A DNA stretch of 64,000 nt from Datisca glomerata. Lineage: Eukaryota; Streptophyta; Magnoliopsida; Cucurbitales; Datiscaceae. Position numbers and translations under genes: made by a program. The stretch is taken from NCBI GenBank assembly GCA_003255025.1, contig QANY01005277.1, forward strand, positions 939,758-1,003,757. Reading direction: 5' to 3'. Each line of letters opens with the position of its first letter. The first letter of the stretch is position 1. Shown in pieces: positions 1-11,623 of the stretch. A model generated the notes under the pieces. It was not told the DNA's origin and did no database searches. It was given only the letters and a program-made list of their open reading frames with translations.

Positions 1-314
1 CATTTTTTTCTTATTTCTTTTCATCTCCCTCTTCTTTCTTACCTTTATATGCTTCTTCTTTCTCTTATTGTCATCGATTTTCTTCTTATTCTTTCTCTTC
101 TCTCTCTTCTTTTTTTTCACCATCTTTTCTAACTCTTCATCCTTTTTTTCTCTCTTTCTTTATCTTATTCACTTTCTTATCTCTCTTCTTTTTCTTCCAC
201 TATCTTTTCTAAATCTTCATCCTCTTTTTTCTCTCCTTTTGTTTTCTTTTTCCTCTTATTCTATATCTGTCTCCATCTCCTCCTCATCGACAGTCATCAT
301 CATGGTAGATCAAG

Positions 315-600
315 AACAGAACGAGTAATCATTGATCCCTAATGTTACCAGATGTTCCATTAAAATCTTGATTTGAGAAATTGCAAATGAAATATTTGAT
401 TGTATGGACACAATCTTCTTGTCCGTTGAAGTGATCTTTTGCTCCATTCCAATTAAACATTTCCTCACTCAATCCTCATTCTTCTTCTTCTCCTCTGTCT
501 TTTCAATGCCATCCTCCTCGAACCTCTTCCTCTTCTTCTTATTCTTCTCATCATCTTCCTCTTCTACCCATGGTAAGGATAAATGAGGCATCGACTGAAA
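315..600 (-). pseudogene. Lys/Glu-rich and coiled-coil-like coding remnant
   Basis: Read on the minus strand from about 600 to 315, one frame gives an acidic/lysine-rich stretch (EEEDDEKNKKKRKR). It then gives an amphipathic segment (VRKCLIGMEQKIT ... SNISFAISQIKILMEHL) before a stop near 315. One TGA at about 469 interrupts the frame. Such Lys/Glu-rich then coiled-coil tails are common downstream of DUF1985 domains in plant transposon-carried genes, and the DUF1985 remnant lies upstream on the same strand. I infer that this is the distal part of the same decayed gene, with the minisatellite array now between the parts. The opposite strand is merely pyrimidine-rich. Confidence 0.3.
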
Positions 601-645
601 AAATATGTAATATAAATCAGACAAACAAGTTAAAAGATGAGTACA

Positions 646-960
646 TGATGACTGTGTACCTATCATGTAGGCTACACGATGTGTGTAACTATCGTGTAGT
701 ATACACGATGGGTACACGGTGGCTGTGTAACTATCTTGTAGACTACACGATGATTACACTGACCTCGTGTAGTCATCGTGAACTCTACACGATGGTTACA
801 CTGATCTCGTGTACCCATCATGTAGTCCACAAGATGGGTACTTGGTAGCCGTGTAACCATCATGTCGCCTACGTGATTGGTTCATAAGGTTAGTATAACC
901 ATCATGTAGCATGCACGATGATTACACGATGTCAATGTAACCATCGTGTAGATTTCATAA
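646..960. repeat. 42-bp self-complementary minisatellite, array 1
   Basis: Degenerate tandem units built from TACACGATGGGTACACG followed by its near reverse complement CGTGTACCCATCGTGTA, so each unit can fold on itself. The period of about 42 bp shows as a 14-residue periodicity in the translated frames (for example VDYTMGTR). Units are diverged at many positions. The same unit occurs at 2155-2395, 36025-36235 and 36366-36490. Confidence 0.8.
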
Positions 961-1379
961 TATCCGTGTACAAGAAGAAGAAGGGTACAACATGATTTTG
1001 AACATACATTCTCTCCGGCTACTGATCTCCAGTAGCTAGTTTCTTCTTCCTTCTTCGTATGGATCAAGAAAAGAACTGTCAACTAAAAATGTCAATAATA
1101 TAAATTAGTATATGTGCAAGTAATATAAATTAAGTTGTCAACATGATTCGCAACTTACATTTTCCTTCGAAAAAATTTATTTTTGCATACTCTCAACTGG
1201 TACCAATATGGTCGGACACCACTTGAGAATCCTTGGTACCTTGGTCGAAACCTGTTACCATACAAACTACCCACCAAGAGGATAGATTCAAATATCCATG
1301 TCTATTTAAACAAAAGAGAGTAATTTAGTATTCAACGCATAAATTAATCAAAATATCATTATATAGAATTAAATAAAAT

Positions 1380-2128
1380 TTATCTGGAAGGTAAATGGAC
1401 TCCATTAAATGAATATGCATGAACAATATTGTGAATTTCCTATGTTTTTTTCCTTGATATTTAAGATCACCAAAACAACATGTGTATTTTTCACAGATAA
1501 TAGTGATTTTATTGTTCTGGAGAAAGAGAGCTCCCCCACGGACATTGGTTGAACACTTCAAGGTTGTCGACCAAAACCATCCATTTCTTCTCAATTTAGG
1601 TTTGAGTCTCATTACCCAACAAATTGCTCTAGTAAATAAATAAGAGCCACCTTGACAACATCAGAATCTGACTTATATTCACTGTTTTTGAACTTCTCCT
1701 CCAAATCAGCCATGGTTATTCCATGGGCTTTGGCAAAATACAAATTAGAGAGTTTGTTGGGGCCACAAGTCTTCTTCTCATCTCGGACATCACCAAACTT
1801 CAGTCCAGTCATCAGCGAGAACTCTTTCTTGGAAAAGTACAGTGGTTCATCATTGCTAAGAAACCAGGTTTCCTCCTCATATGGAGTGTCGTTCATATAT
1901 TCGGCTTCCTTGGCCAACACCTGGTGGTAGACAATGGTTGAAATACTTCATGGATGGGAGATCTAAGAGATGGCTAAAGCATGTCTCCCTAAATAAAGAT
2001 AGTTGAGTCATTGTCAGCTTGTTCGTGATAACCTCTATCACGTGGGTATTGCACTTTGCGTGTACCCTTGCTTTAAGAATTCTAGTAACGTCATGGACAT
2101 ATCGTGGTTGCATCATTGATGAAGCCAT
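1380..2128 (-). pseudogene. DUF1985-type domain remnant (transposon-carried)
   Basis: The minus strand encodes recognisable DUF1985 segments in more than one frame. At 2128-1940 there is an N-terminal part with FRETCFSHLLDLPSM. After a frame change near 1935 comes TPYEEETWFLSNDEPLYFSKKEFSLMTGLKFG and on to VVKVALIYLLEQFVG, in pieces. After a further frame change at about 1612 follows WMVLVDNLEVFNQCPWG, the usual continuation of this domain. Stops and frameshifts follow to about 1380. DUF1985 is a plant domain of unknown function that often accompanies Ulp1-like cysteine protease domains in genes carried by Mutator-like elements. No Ulp1 catalytic region is visible here, though it could lie beyond the left edge. 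The gene is clearly broken. Confidence 0.6.
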
Positions 2129-2154
2129 AACTTGTGGAAAATTCAGAGATTTAA

Positions 2155-2395
2155 AGTAGACTACATGATGGGTACACGATGATCATGAAGGCATCGAGTA
2201 GTGTATATGATGTATTGCACGATGACCGTGTAGTCTTCATGTATACTACATGATGAGTACATGATGACCGTGTACCAATCGTGTAAGCTACATGATCATC
2301 GTGTATCCTATCATATAGTGTGCATGATGGGGTAAAGATGAACGTGAAGTCATCATGTACACTATAAGATTAGGTATGCGACGGACGTGTTGTCA
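2155..2395. repeat. 42-bp self-complementary minisatellite, array 2
   Basis: About five degenerate units of the ACACGATG / CATCGTGT type also found in array 1. The array lies on the other side of the DUF1985 remnant, so the two arrays bracket it. Units are more decayed than at 36366-36490. Confidence 0.7.
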
Positions 2396-2853
2396 ATAAA
2401 CCCACAAAAAACAGAAACTCAGAAACCCAAAAAAAATTCAGAAAAAAAAAACTCAAAAACCAAAAAACATATATTGTTGTGATTTCTTGCTGTGGAGAGA
2501 GAGATGCTGCGACTTCAAGAGAGAGAGAGATGATAAACCTAAGAGAGAATAATGAAGGAAATGTTCGAGTAGACGAAGAAATTATGAAAATGGTACATAG
2601 AGGGGTGTGTTTTGTGTAGAAAATGTTTCACGAAAAGATATAATCATTATTTTTTTTTCAAATAGGCGTTTGGCATACGTGAATGTATATTTTAATAGTT
2701 TCATAAACTGATTTCAAATGCAAAATAGACCAGAAATTAGATTAAGTAAAAATTAGATCAATAAAATATTTCTATAAAATATTTTTTCTATGGGTATAGT
2801 TCAATAAAAAAAATCTTTTCAAATGGTCCTTTAGTTTTAACAAAAGAAAACCC

Positions 2854-3155
2854 AATTGAGTTGACAAGTCAGACCCTTGACAAAAGCCAGACACGGAAGT
2901 TGATGCAACACTCTAGAACGCCACTCCAGTCCAGATTCCAGCACGTACGACTACGAGGTGCGTCTTTTCAGGATTCTTCGCGACACCAAAGAACGAACAT
3001 ACGCTCTAAGAAGATGACGCATTGCAGAAATCAACAGAGACTTCTCTTCCTCCTCTTCATCACATTCCTGATCGAAATGGATATCTTTTCCACTATACCA
3101 AACACTGATTACACAGACCCATAACAATTACTTCCATTTGTGTTTAATTATCTCA
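2854..3155 (+). promoter_or_regulatory. 5' flank and probable 5' UTR of the LPEAT1-like gene
   Basis: This 300-bp stretch separates the repeat element from the LPEAT1 start codon. It is less AT-rich than the element and has no repeat. A pyrimidine-rich tract at 3040-3060 (CTTCTCTTCCTCCTCTTC) fits a plant 5' leader. No TATA box is placed with confidence. Little promoter space remains between the element and the gene. Confidence 0.4.
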
Positions 3156-6100
3156 ATGGAGTCTGAGCTCAAATACTTCAGCCTTCATCCCCCAAACCCC
3201 CAAATTTCCAAACCTGTCTCCAATTGTATCTCCCACGAGAATCTCGAGGAGAAATATGCTGCTTTTGTGCGGCGAGATGTCTATGGCACAATGGGACGAG
3301 GGGAGCTTCCGTGGACGGAGAAGGTGCTACTGGCTGTGGCTTTGGTGACGCTCGTGCCTGTAAGACTGATGTTAGGGATAAGTTTGTCTTTGTTCTACTA
3401 CCTTATTTGCAGAGTTTGTACCCAGTTTTTGTCTCCTAATAGAGAGGAGGTTGGTCAGGAGGGTTATGCTCATATGGGTGGTTGGAGGAGGTCTGTGATT
3501 GTAAAAACTGGGAAATTTCTCTCAAGAGTTATGCTGTTTTTGCTAGGGTTTTATTGGGTTCAAGAGACATATCTTGTTCCGCCTGAAAATGACAAGTCAA
3601 TCCCTGAGGTGAAGTTATCTAATTCCTTTAATTTCGTCTTAATACCAATCTTTAGGATTACTGGTCATTTAACACTAGTTGTTAAGACTAATCACGTTTT
3701 ATCACTGGCAATGATACTGCCTGGTTGGTCTCCATGTGATTTTTGTCAAATTTGAATGGGCAATTAGTCTCATGTCAAATGCCATATAACTTTCACTTAC
3801 TTTGACAGAAGGAAAGCAAAGATGAGTGTCAAGAGCTTGATAGGCCTGGGGCTATAATATCTAACCATGTATCATATTTGGATATTTTGTATCAAATGTA
3901 TTCTACCTTTCCAAGCTTTGTTGCAAAGGTATGTATGTTACTCTGTGTAACCTTGCAATTTGTTTAAACCTTTTTGTGTTGCCACTGATGCTGTCATTCC
4001 TAAACCTGGATTTTATTGCTGAAGAAATCGGTGGCTGAAATTCCTATAGCTGGTCTAGTCAGGTTGGTCCATTTCTTAATTCTTTAAACATACCTTTGGA
4101 CCCTTTTAAAGTTTCTACCTTTCTCAAATTTATGTTGAGCAAATGCTACATGCTTGTTTTCCTTTGCTCATAGTTTACCTTTACAATAATCTCATCTAGA
4201 ATATTTGGGTCATTCTATGTTACTGTTAACAATACCATGAGAGGAGAGAGAGAAAGAGAGAATGGAGAGTAGAGAAAAAAAATTCTCATTCTTCTCTCTC
4301 CTAATCTCTCTCTTTCTCTCTACTCCTAGTACATTACTTAACAGAACTTTCTGGAGTATTATATCCATTTTGTGGTGTGGTTTTGACAGCAAGTGCCTAG
4401 GTTGTGTCTATGTTCAGCGGGAGTCAAAGGCATCTTACTCCAAAGGTGTAGCAGGTACATCAGTACTTTTGTTCTGAATGTTGATGCATCTTTAAATTAA
4501 GTTGAATAACTTTTTTTACCAGTCGCTCCCTGTCCATTCATGTTGGTGCCTTGTCAAAGTTTCTTGGAATATATTAAGGAATTATGGATAAAACTTTAAT
4601 AAACATCCATATTTGATAGCTTGATGATAGTAGAAATGATACTTTTGTCAAGCATGCATCCTGATTTTGAAATCAGCAGCAAAATAACGATGTTAAATAA
4701 TTAGTGAACATTGATCAATTTGTACCCTTTTCATATCTCTGTACTACTTATTATAGAGAAAGCCTTGAAAGCTTGATTTTTATTTGTTAGAATGGGTGTA
4801 CAATTAAGAAATTGAATGTCGTTTTCAATTATTGTAAAACTCTGGATCAGCGCCTTTTCACTTTTCTGTTTGTTTGTTCTAAAAGTAAAAGTAGAAATCT
4901 AGATTTTGAGTTATCTCATGTCAATCTCGATTAGTTTAACTTTAGAAATTAAGCCAGATGTGAAGATTGCCGTAATATTTCCCTGTTTTTTATTAATGGA
5001 ATGGACAGCTGCTTGTATAGGGTGATTTTTGTCCTTTCGGAGTTCGGTTGGACTTCTTATTCACTGAACCTTTCTGTACATTTTATACATCAATACATTT
5101 GTTTCTCATAAAAAAAAAAAGATTGCCAAAATCAATATAAAACATAATATTGAATCTGTTATTATATTTCATCAGCCGACATAAGCATGTAGCTGCCTGC
5201 TTCTGAATCTGATATTCTTGCAGGAGTTGTTAGTGAGAGAATCCGAGAAGCTACTAAAACCCCCTCTGCTCCTATGATGATGATTTTTCCAGGTTTCTGT
5301 CTTGAATAATTGTTATCTGATAAATTTCTCAGCTTTATTGTTGTTGTTATCTATAATTTGTTGACCCGCTTTGCGCTTAAAGTGTAAATGAATTGAATAT
5401 GTTACTCTACTTATTTGGCACGGCATTTTGGGTTTGCTTATATATAACCGTACTAGCATTACTGCTTAGGCGGGTTTTCTCGTAATAGGTAGGTCGAGAG
5501 AATAACAGTCGATGCAAATCGTCACAAAGATGCAAATCTTTGAGACTCAGAGCATTGATCAAGGTCTTAGGTACTTTTTATAATTACTGTTGCTTTATAT
5601 CTTCAAATTTTCCTATAGAAGGCACCACTACAAATGGAAACTTCCTCCTCCCATTCAAAACGGGAGCGTTTCTGTCAGGAGCTCCAGTGATTCCAGTGAT
5701 TATAAAATACCCATACCAGAGATTCAGCCTCGCCTGGGACTCGATATCAGGGGTAAGTTTTTCTAACACAGTTTCAACTTTTGTCATTCTCCCAACTTGG
5801 TAGATAATAAAATAATTGGGCTCTATTTTTTACACGTACATCTATTTTATTTGTTTATAGGTGCGGCATGTTATACTTCTTCTCTGTCAGTTTGTAAATT
5901 ATATAGAGGTGACATGGTTACCTGTTTATTACCCTTCACAGCAAGAAAAAGATGATCCAAAACTTTATGCTAATAATGTCAGAAGGCTAATGGCTAGTGA
6001 GGTATGCTTTCAACCTAAGGTCAGAGTCACTGTTATATGACTCGTCTTAGTTATTCTTTTTAGTCACGTAAAGCTGCAATATTATATGACTGTCTTAGTT

Positions 6101-6469
6101 ATTCTACGTAAAGCTGCAATATTATATGACTCGTCTTAGTTATTCTTGTTAGGATAATTTCTTTTGAAGAAAATTCTCAGTAATTCTTCGTATCACGTGT
6201 CAGCAGAAAGCTTGAAAGAGTACTAAAAACTACTGTTAAATTGACACTTTGTTAAATTGCAGAATGATAACATATATGACTGCAAGAAAATATTGTTTGT
6301 TTGGGACTTCAGCTACTTTGTACGGATTGTATTTATTTTTCCATTGTGACTGCACTATCAGGGCAATTTGATATTGACAGATATTCGGTTGACTGAGAAG
6401 AGAATATATCATGCTGCTCTGAAAGGTATTAAGTTCCCGCCCGGTGTTTTGCATCAGAAAGACTATTGA
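3156..6469 (+). CDS. LPEAT1: Lysophosphatidylethanolamine acyltransferase 1-like (MBOAT-independent, PlsC family)
   Basis: The product should transfer an acyl chain from acyl-CoA to lysophospholipids, chiefly lysophosphatidylethanolamine, at the ER membrane. Exons: 3156-3608, 3809-3928, 4025-4062, 4390-4454, 5224-5292, 5619-5752, 5861-6001 and 6362-6469. All introns are GT-AG; together they give 1128 nt, or 375 aa plus stop. The ATG at 3156 (MESELK) matches the family start; an upstream in-frame codon at 3138 is not needed. Visible features are YGTMGRGELPWTE near residue 50, a hydrophobic membrane segment near 68-95, a second near 125-142, acyltransferase motif NHVSYLD (His171, Asp176), FPEGTTTNG (Glu249) and a PVYYPSQQEKDDPKLYA segment. 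There are no EF-hands, which separates it from LPEAT2. The protein looks intact. Gene convergent with the DeSI-like gene. Confidence 0.93.
4240..4330. repeat. GA/CT imperfect palindrome in LPEAT1 intron 3
   Basis: A purine run (GAGAGAGAGAAAGAGAGAAT) is followed within 20 bp by its near reverse complement (ATTCTTCTCTCTCC then CTCTCTCTTTCTCTC). The intron transcript could form a hairpin of about 40 bp. It may be an expanded microsatellite inversion or a small foldback insertion; no target duplication is evident. Confidence 0.5.
6034..6145. repeat. Tandem duplication in LPEAT1 intron 7
   Basis: A unit of about 50 bp containing ACGTAAAGCTGCAATATTAT and GACTCGTCTTAGTTATTCT is repeated a little over twice, with a few base differences and small deletions. 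It lies wholly in the intron and does not touch splice sites. Confidence 0.75.
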
Positions 6470-7055
6470 AATTTTGTACACGAATTACTCGAGTCCTGGT
6501 TGAGTTTCTTAGTTTCTCATGAATCCACTATTCCAGCAAGGGGAGCTACCCATTACCCATACATGCAGAAATTATCATTATAGTTCCTGTAAATTACAAA
6601 AGCATGGCCACCATACACAGTTTTCTAATGTGCAGTTGGATTTCTTGTTTAAAGCTTTAGTTTGATCAGTTGTTATGTAATTTGTATAGATTTTGGATTT
6701 TGACTTTTAGTTTCTCATGAATCCACTGTCGTGAATGCTTCATTAGAAGTACTTCTAAAACCAGTTGAAGACTGATGTTGAGCTGAGTCAACTGTCTTCA
6801 AGGGTGAATTGATGTATGTAATAAGAGCAATGAGATAAATCTACCAAGGACAATGAGTAATGCTGGGAGAAATACATATACACTGGATAAGGCAAGAAGA
6901 CATAGCCTCTCTACAATGATACGACTGATTAGGTTTTCTTCACAATCACCCCTCCATTGATTTAAGAAACTAAGCAAACAGAAGGGGGTCCATCAGCCTT
7001 CTGAATACCGCAGGGCGACTGTAAATTCAAGAATCCCAAACCAGATCACTCTCCA
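6470..7055. other. 3' UTRs of convergent LPEAT1-like and DeSI-like genes
   Basis: No coding signal. This 586-bp spacer lies between two converging stop codons (TGA at 6467-6469 on plus, TGA at 7058-7056 on minus) and must hold both 3' UTRs and polyadenylation regions. T-rich stretches around 6640-6715 are suitable plus-strand 3' ends. The phrase TTTCTCATGAATCCACT occurs twice (about 6513 and 6711), a small local duplication. Confidence 0.5.
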
Positions 7056-8543
7056 TCACCTTTCCTTCAACAAATTATTCCTAGACTTTCTCAATTCCCA
7101 TGGCAGTAGGCAGCCTTTCAAGGGTGACTGTAGAAACAACGAAGAGGTCGATAACTGCTTCTGTCGCATTGAGATTGAAGACAAGCAGCTGAAGGCACTC
7201 CTCAGCCTCGTCTTCTCGCTCTCACTTGGCTGGTAATCGGGTTCGTGTTGCACAGCTGATATCTTTAGAGATTCTGGAAGTATACAATTACATATCGAAC
7301 CTACAACACAGTTTTACAATAAGATTATGAGGAAGCCATCAATGTCTGGTTTTCAGATGAGTTTATATATTGCATTATACTGATATGCAAAACAAAGAAT
7401 AACGAAAATTACCTATCTTTGCGAGTCGATTTACCCATTTAGGAATTGATTTTCCAGTCAGTTCGTAACAAACGTCCTTACAGAAGTGGTTGCAGTTCTT
7501 GACAATCAGATGGTACGTATCGCCATAGTAACTTGAAGATCGGCACTCCATAAACTCCCGAACTTCAGTTGGATCCAAGCATGTGGTCCCAATCAATATT
7601 GACTTCCTGAACTTGAAGCCTGGACATTGCCGAGGTTCAACTTCGAAAACGCCACTGGTTGGATAGTCATGTGCTCCAAATGCATACTCTACCCCATGGA
7701 CTGCGTGTTGCAGAGTCTGATTGTTAGAGAGCTTAATAGTTACAATCAAAGTGAGAGAAGCTAAACCTTTTAGGGACTGTTTGCAAACTCTTTTTTGGCT
7801 GTTCTCTATTCTTGAAAACAAAATCTTCGGTTAAACTTGATGTCTGTTAAATCATGGTCTAAAAAAATATTTCGTTAGACTGCGGTCTAACACATGTTCA
7901 TCTTAACGGCAGAAAATTATCTTTCAGAAAGCACTCTCAAACACAATTTTAGTCATCATCTTTGTTCATGCTGCAAGAAATCACTATTATGCCTACTATC
8001 TCCATATTCCATTTTATTAAGACTATGTTTGGATCTTAAAAACTAATAGGACAAAAAATTAAAATATTACATTTCCGTTGTTTAGTCTTCAGAATATGTA
8101 GAGGGAAATACCTGTTTGAATGAAGTTTACTATATTAATAATCCCTTTCCATTCATCTTTAATTGCACTTACGTTTCTTCTCATTTTTCTTTCCCTACTA
8201 TTTTCTAAGATCCAAACACAACCTAAGAGAACAAAGATTTTTGGGTTTTTTTTCATCTATTTGTCTATGAATCTGTCCGCATATGCGTTATGCTTTTGTA
8301 AGCAAAGGAAAGATGAAATAGAACATTGTTACCTTCAACACCAGAGTGAAAGATACCGAAGCCTGCCCAATAGACATAGCCATTCATGGGGGTTAAGTCA
8401 TAAACATTGAGATAAACTGGTGTTTTGCCTGGACCATAGCTAGCTGGCTTGGCTTTTCGAAACGTACAGAAAGGGGTAGCTGATTTGCCTTTCAAATGTA
8501 GAGGTACAATGGATTTCCATCCTTTCTTCGACCCAAGTTTCAT
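7056..8543 (-). CDS. DeSI-like PPPDE-domain isopeptidase
   Basis: PPPDE-fold cysteine peptidase, of the family that removes SUMO or ubiquitin from substrates in animals; plant substrates are largely unassigned. Exons on minus: 8543-8333, 7700-7413 and 7300-7056 with GT-AG introns, 744 nt, 247 aa plus stop. The ATG at 8543 (MKLGSKKGWKS) agrees with the At1g47740-type subgroup. The PPPDE domain runs from about residue 43 (VYLNVYDL) to 165. Candidate catalytic residues are His66 in GIFHSGVEVHG and Cys140 in KNCNHFC. The tail after SICNCILPE is Ser/Lys-rich and includes LRSAFSCLSSISMRQ, conserved in the subgroup as I remember it. The intron-1 acceptor joins GVE to VHG without change of frame. Probably functional. 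A 5' UTR exon may lie at 9861-10145. Confidence 0.92.
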
Positions 8544-9860
8544 TTTTTTTCACTAAACTTGACTTATACGAACACCCAGCCTACACATATGGGGGCAGAT
8601 ACAGTATAATTAATTAACAATTAAGGGCAGAGATAAAAAAAACAATTCAAAACAACACATTTTTTAAGGAAAAGTTTCTCAACCTGTTGTTGAACTGAAG
8701 AGTAACAGAAATATATTTATAGTTTAGGAAATGACTCAATCTTTTATTCGTTAGGTTTTGGTGAAAAAAACTCAGTTTTGGTGAAAAAAACTCAAAACAG
8801 TTAAATTTCAAACTAACGATATATAAATAACATATAATATCAAAATTACCTCTCATTTTTTCTTATTCGAAAAACATAAAAATAAAAAAAATTAATATTC
8901 AAACGCGGATTCATCTAAACGGAAACAACTCGGTCAATTAATAGTTCAAGATAGAAACAATAGTTGGGTCGGATTAGTCATAAAAATAATAATGTATTTT
9001 CATTCATAAACTAACACATTTTTAATAAAAGTGATTTATTTGTCATTTTTTATGTCTGATCATTTAAAGACTACAGAGTTGTTAGAGGAATTCCATATTT
9101 GAACTTTATTACGTTCTTATGGCATTGTTCATAGATGTTTCTCCCTAATATGATATCCGTTAATATTCTTCGAAATATAGCTATGTTTTAAAAAAGTAAT
9201 AAAAAAATATATAACATCTCAACATTGGACTATATTTTGTTTGTGTACGGTATACCAAACACAATAATCTTAACTTGCTTTCTCACCCTCACCATCGTAT
9301 TCCAGAAACAATTTACTATCCAACTGTCCCAGAGAGAACTGCTCCATGAACTTCCTTCTTCTTCTACCACTATCCATGAAAAATACATCAGGTCTACTAC
9401 TGCACCTTCCAGCATAAACACCCAAAAATGGCTGAAAATAGTAGCATCTTATCTAAAAAGCCTAATGACTTCTAATTTAGTGAAATCTAAGAGAATGCCT
9501 TTGAAACTTAGTTCAGATCTTGGGAGAATATATTGACAACATATATAGATATGAAATTAACTTTGCCAATATAAAACTGTTCTTTGAAGCAAAGTATCAA
9601 ACAGATGAAGTGCATTTAATTTTAGCTCCCAAATAGAAAAGGCATTGTTCTTTTCAGCTGTCAAGAAAAGGAAGGCAAAAACTACAGACAATCTACCTCA
9701 CATTACAAAATTCTTACAATCTCCCCCTAAATTCTCACTTAACAAAAGAAAATGCGTAACTCAGAAAGGAATCAGTAACAAGTAATAGAACAATGAGAGT
9801 ATATGTCTAATTTATGAAATGAAGAAAAAAAACACATTTTTAGGGGGGAAGTGAACTCAC
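8544..9860. other. Noncoding spacer, possibly a 5' UTR intron of the DeSI-like gene
   Basis: AT-rich sequence with no recognised gene. It contains a short tandem copy of GGTGAAAAAAACTCA at about 8758-8790. Open stretches at 9225-9536 match no family I know. If the pyrimidine-rich exon at 9861-10145 is real, most of this stretch would be one long leader intron read on the minus strand. Confidence 0.35.
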
Positions 9861-10145
9861 GGATTGAAGATCTGAATCTAGGCATTAGAACTGACGAAAA
9901 GAGAATCACCCCACCATCAAGCCCAATATGGTTCAGTGACCACAAGGAACAAACCACCACTGTTTCTGATAATCTGAGGAATGCCAAAGAATGAAATGGA
10001 GTAAGAAGCTTAAATTGGAAGCAAATGCCAACTTTGTCTCTCTCCTATTATCTCACTGCTAGAGACAAGCGTTCGTGAAAGCAGATAAATTACAGGTAGA
10101 GAGAGAGAGTGAGAGAGAGAGAGTGAGAGAGGCGGGGTTTGGGAA
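9861..10145 (-). other. Possible 5' UTR exon upstream of the DeSI-like gene
   Basis: Read on the minus strand, this begins with a CT-rich leader (CTCTCTCACTCTCTCTCTCTC, complement of 10098-10134), as in many plant 5' UTRs. It ends at a strong donor, AATCC|GTGAGT, at 9861/9860. No intact long ATG frame is present. The nearest downstream minus-strand gene is the DeSI-like gene starting at 8543. Linking the two is inference; transcript evidence is absent. Confidence 0.35.
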
Positions 10146-11600
10146 GAGTAAGAGTTGTCTTGTAATTTACCTCGTTTACAGGTATTTTTTTGTCTTTTAA
10201 AGCACGTGCATTGGTCGAATCTTGGAGTTTCTTCGTTGATTTGTGGCCCAATGATGATGATTTAAAGGGGTAAAAAAGAAGAACATGGCCTAATTCGAAT
10301 CCAAACTAAAGGAAACGTTAAACCAAGAATTCCCATATCTACTACTCTCTTCGCTATTTTCTTCTCTTTGATTCTTTTTCCCCAGCAATTAAGAACTAAT
10401 TATCTTTTATTTTGACGGTACTAGATTATTCATATATTGGATTAATACTCGTACTCATATTATAAATTTCATTGATTTAAATAATAAGTGTTTCAATGTC
10501 TCTTAAATTTATAACTATGATAACTATGATAAGATAGTGACTGACTAATATTATTATTTATTAGTATAAATATTGATAACGAGATTTTGTTTACATATTA
10601 TCAAGCAATGTTTTATCCCACAAAATACTTGTTTCATATGAAAAAAATAAAATGTGACAAACAAATCTAACCCAACCCATTTCCATTTTTCACCCCCAAA
10701 ATTTGGAAAGAAATAGTAAGCATGATGAAAGATTAATTACTGTTTTTAGTATTGCTTATCAAAACAATCTCCTAAATATTCTCAGAGAAGATTTCATTAA
10801 AAATAACTATGAAAACATAATGTAATTCTATGATGCTCTATAGTGTAATAGTGTAATGATAAAGGTAAACATAATAAAGCATACCTTATTAAGTACAACA
10901 AAAATAGACAGCTCTTAATGACATAGACACAGCTGCTTATGTCCCCTTTTTTTAAATGAATTCATGAACATCTTGTGCTTACTCACCTTCCCTCATTCCC
11001 AACTACATTTTGATAAGAACAGCGGATAAAGTAGTTATTATTTGCAAATACAACTCTCATAAATATTAACTCACAAAATGCTAATAATCATATACCAATA
11101 GAAGTACTCATGAATACAAATCATATGATGTTGTCAACCACGTGTCCAACACTCCAAAATGTCAAAGTATCATTTATCAATCACATGTTGTACGCTCTAA
11201 TTTTTTTTCTTGATTTGTTCATGATACTTCCGAACTATAGAATCGAACTGATTTATATAAAATTCATAGTTCATTTAATTCAATTCGATGTGTGGCCGAA
11301 CTGAAAGTTTCTGTTCAGTTCTATTTTTAACTCCTATTTTTTATATTTTCTTTTTAGATGGATATGAATTGTTCAGATATCAACCTACAGTCTAGATATA
11401 TTTAAAGATGGGTTCACGACAATAGATTGTGACTATCTATAGTTGTCGAGCAACTGTAGAAAGGCACTTGCATCTAGTATGTCCAGCTCGAGTAAAGAAA
11501 AGTAAAAGAAATACAAATATGATGCAAAAAAAATAAAACCCAATAGTAAGATCAAATCTAGTTCGTCTAGATCTAAATGAACACCAAGATATGACCTAAC
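10146..11600. other. AT-rich intergenic DNA
   Basis: No coding, repeat or RNA signature recognised across about 1.45 kb. There are poly-A/T runs, and a minor local repeat of ATAACTATGATA near 10515-10535. It lies between the possible DeSI 5' leader and the uncertain frames at 11624-12326. Confidence 0.4.
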
Positions 11601-11623
11601 TTAACTTCTTCAAAATCTCAATC

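Larger units (their letters stand above)
1..2853. mobile_element. Inverted-repeat/minisatellite element, copy 1 (left end outside window)
   Basis: Composite region with a pyrimidine-rich left part, a 42-bp minisatellite array (646-960), a decayed DUF1985-type gene (1380-2128, -), a second array (2155-2395) and a purine-rich right part (2480-2600). It closes with AT-rich sequence ending in AAAACCC near 2853. The right part resembles the right arm of the element at 35481-36975: GA-rich tract, then a run close to TTCATAAACT.ATTTCAA, then sequence like TATAGTT..A.TAAA, then a terminal ACCC. Plant Mutator-like elements with long terminal repeats often carry DUF1985/Ulp1-type genes, so that class is my inference. 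No transposase is visible and the left terminus lies before base 1, so terminal repeats and target duplication cannot be checked here. Confidence 0.45.

Noticed and set aside
646..960. Repeat array considered as a CRISPR array
   Set aside because: Plant nuclear context, degenerate 42-bp units, no unique spacers and no cas genes; it is a minisatellite.
3138..3155. Upstream in-frame start for the LPEAT1-like protein
   Set aside because: The family starts at MESEL; the extra residues have no counterpart.
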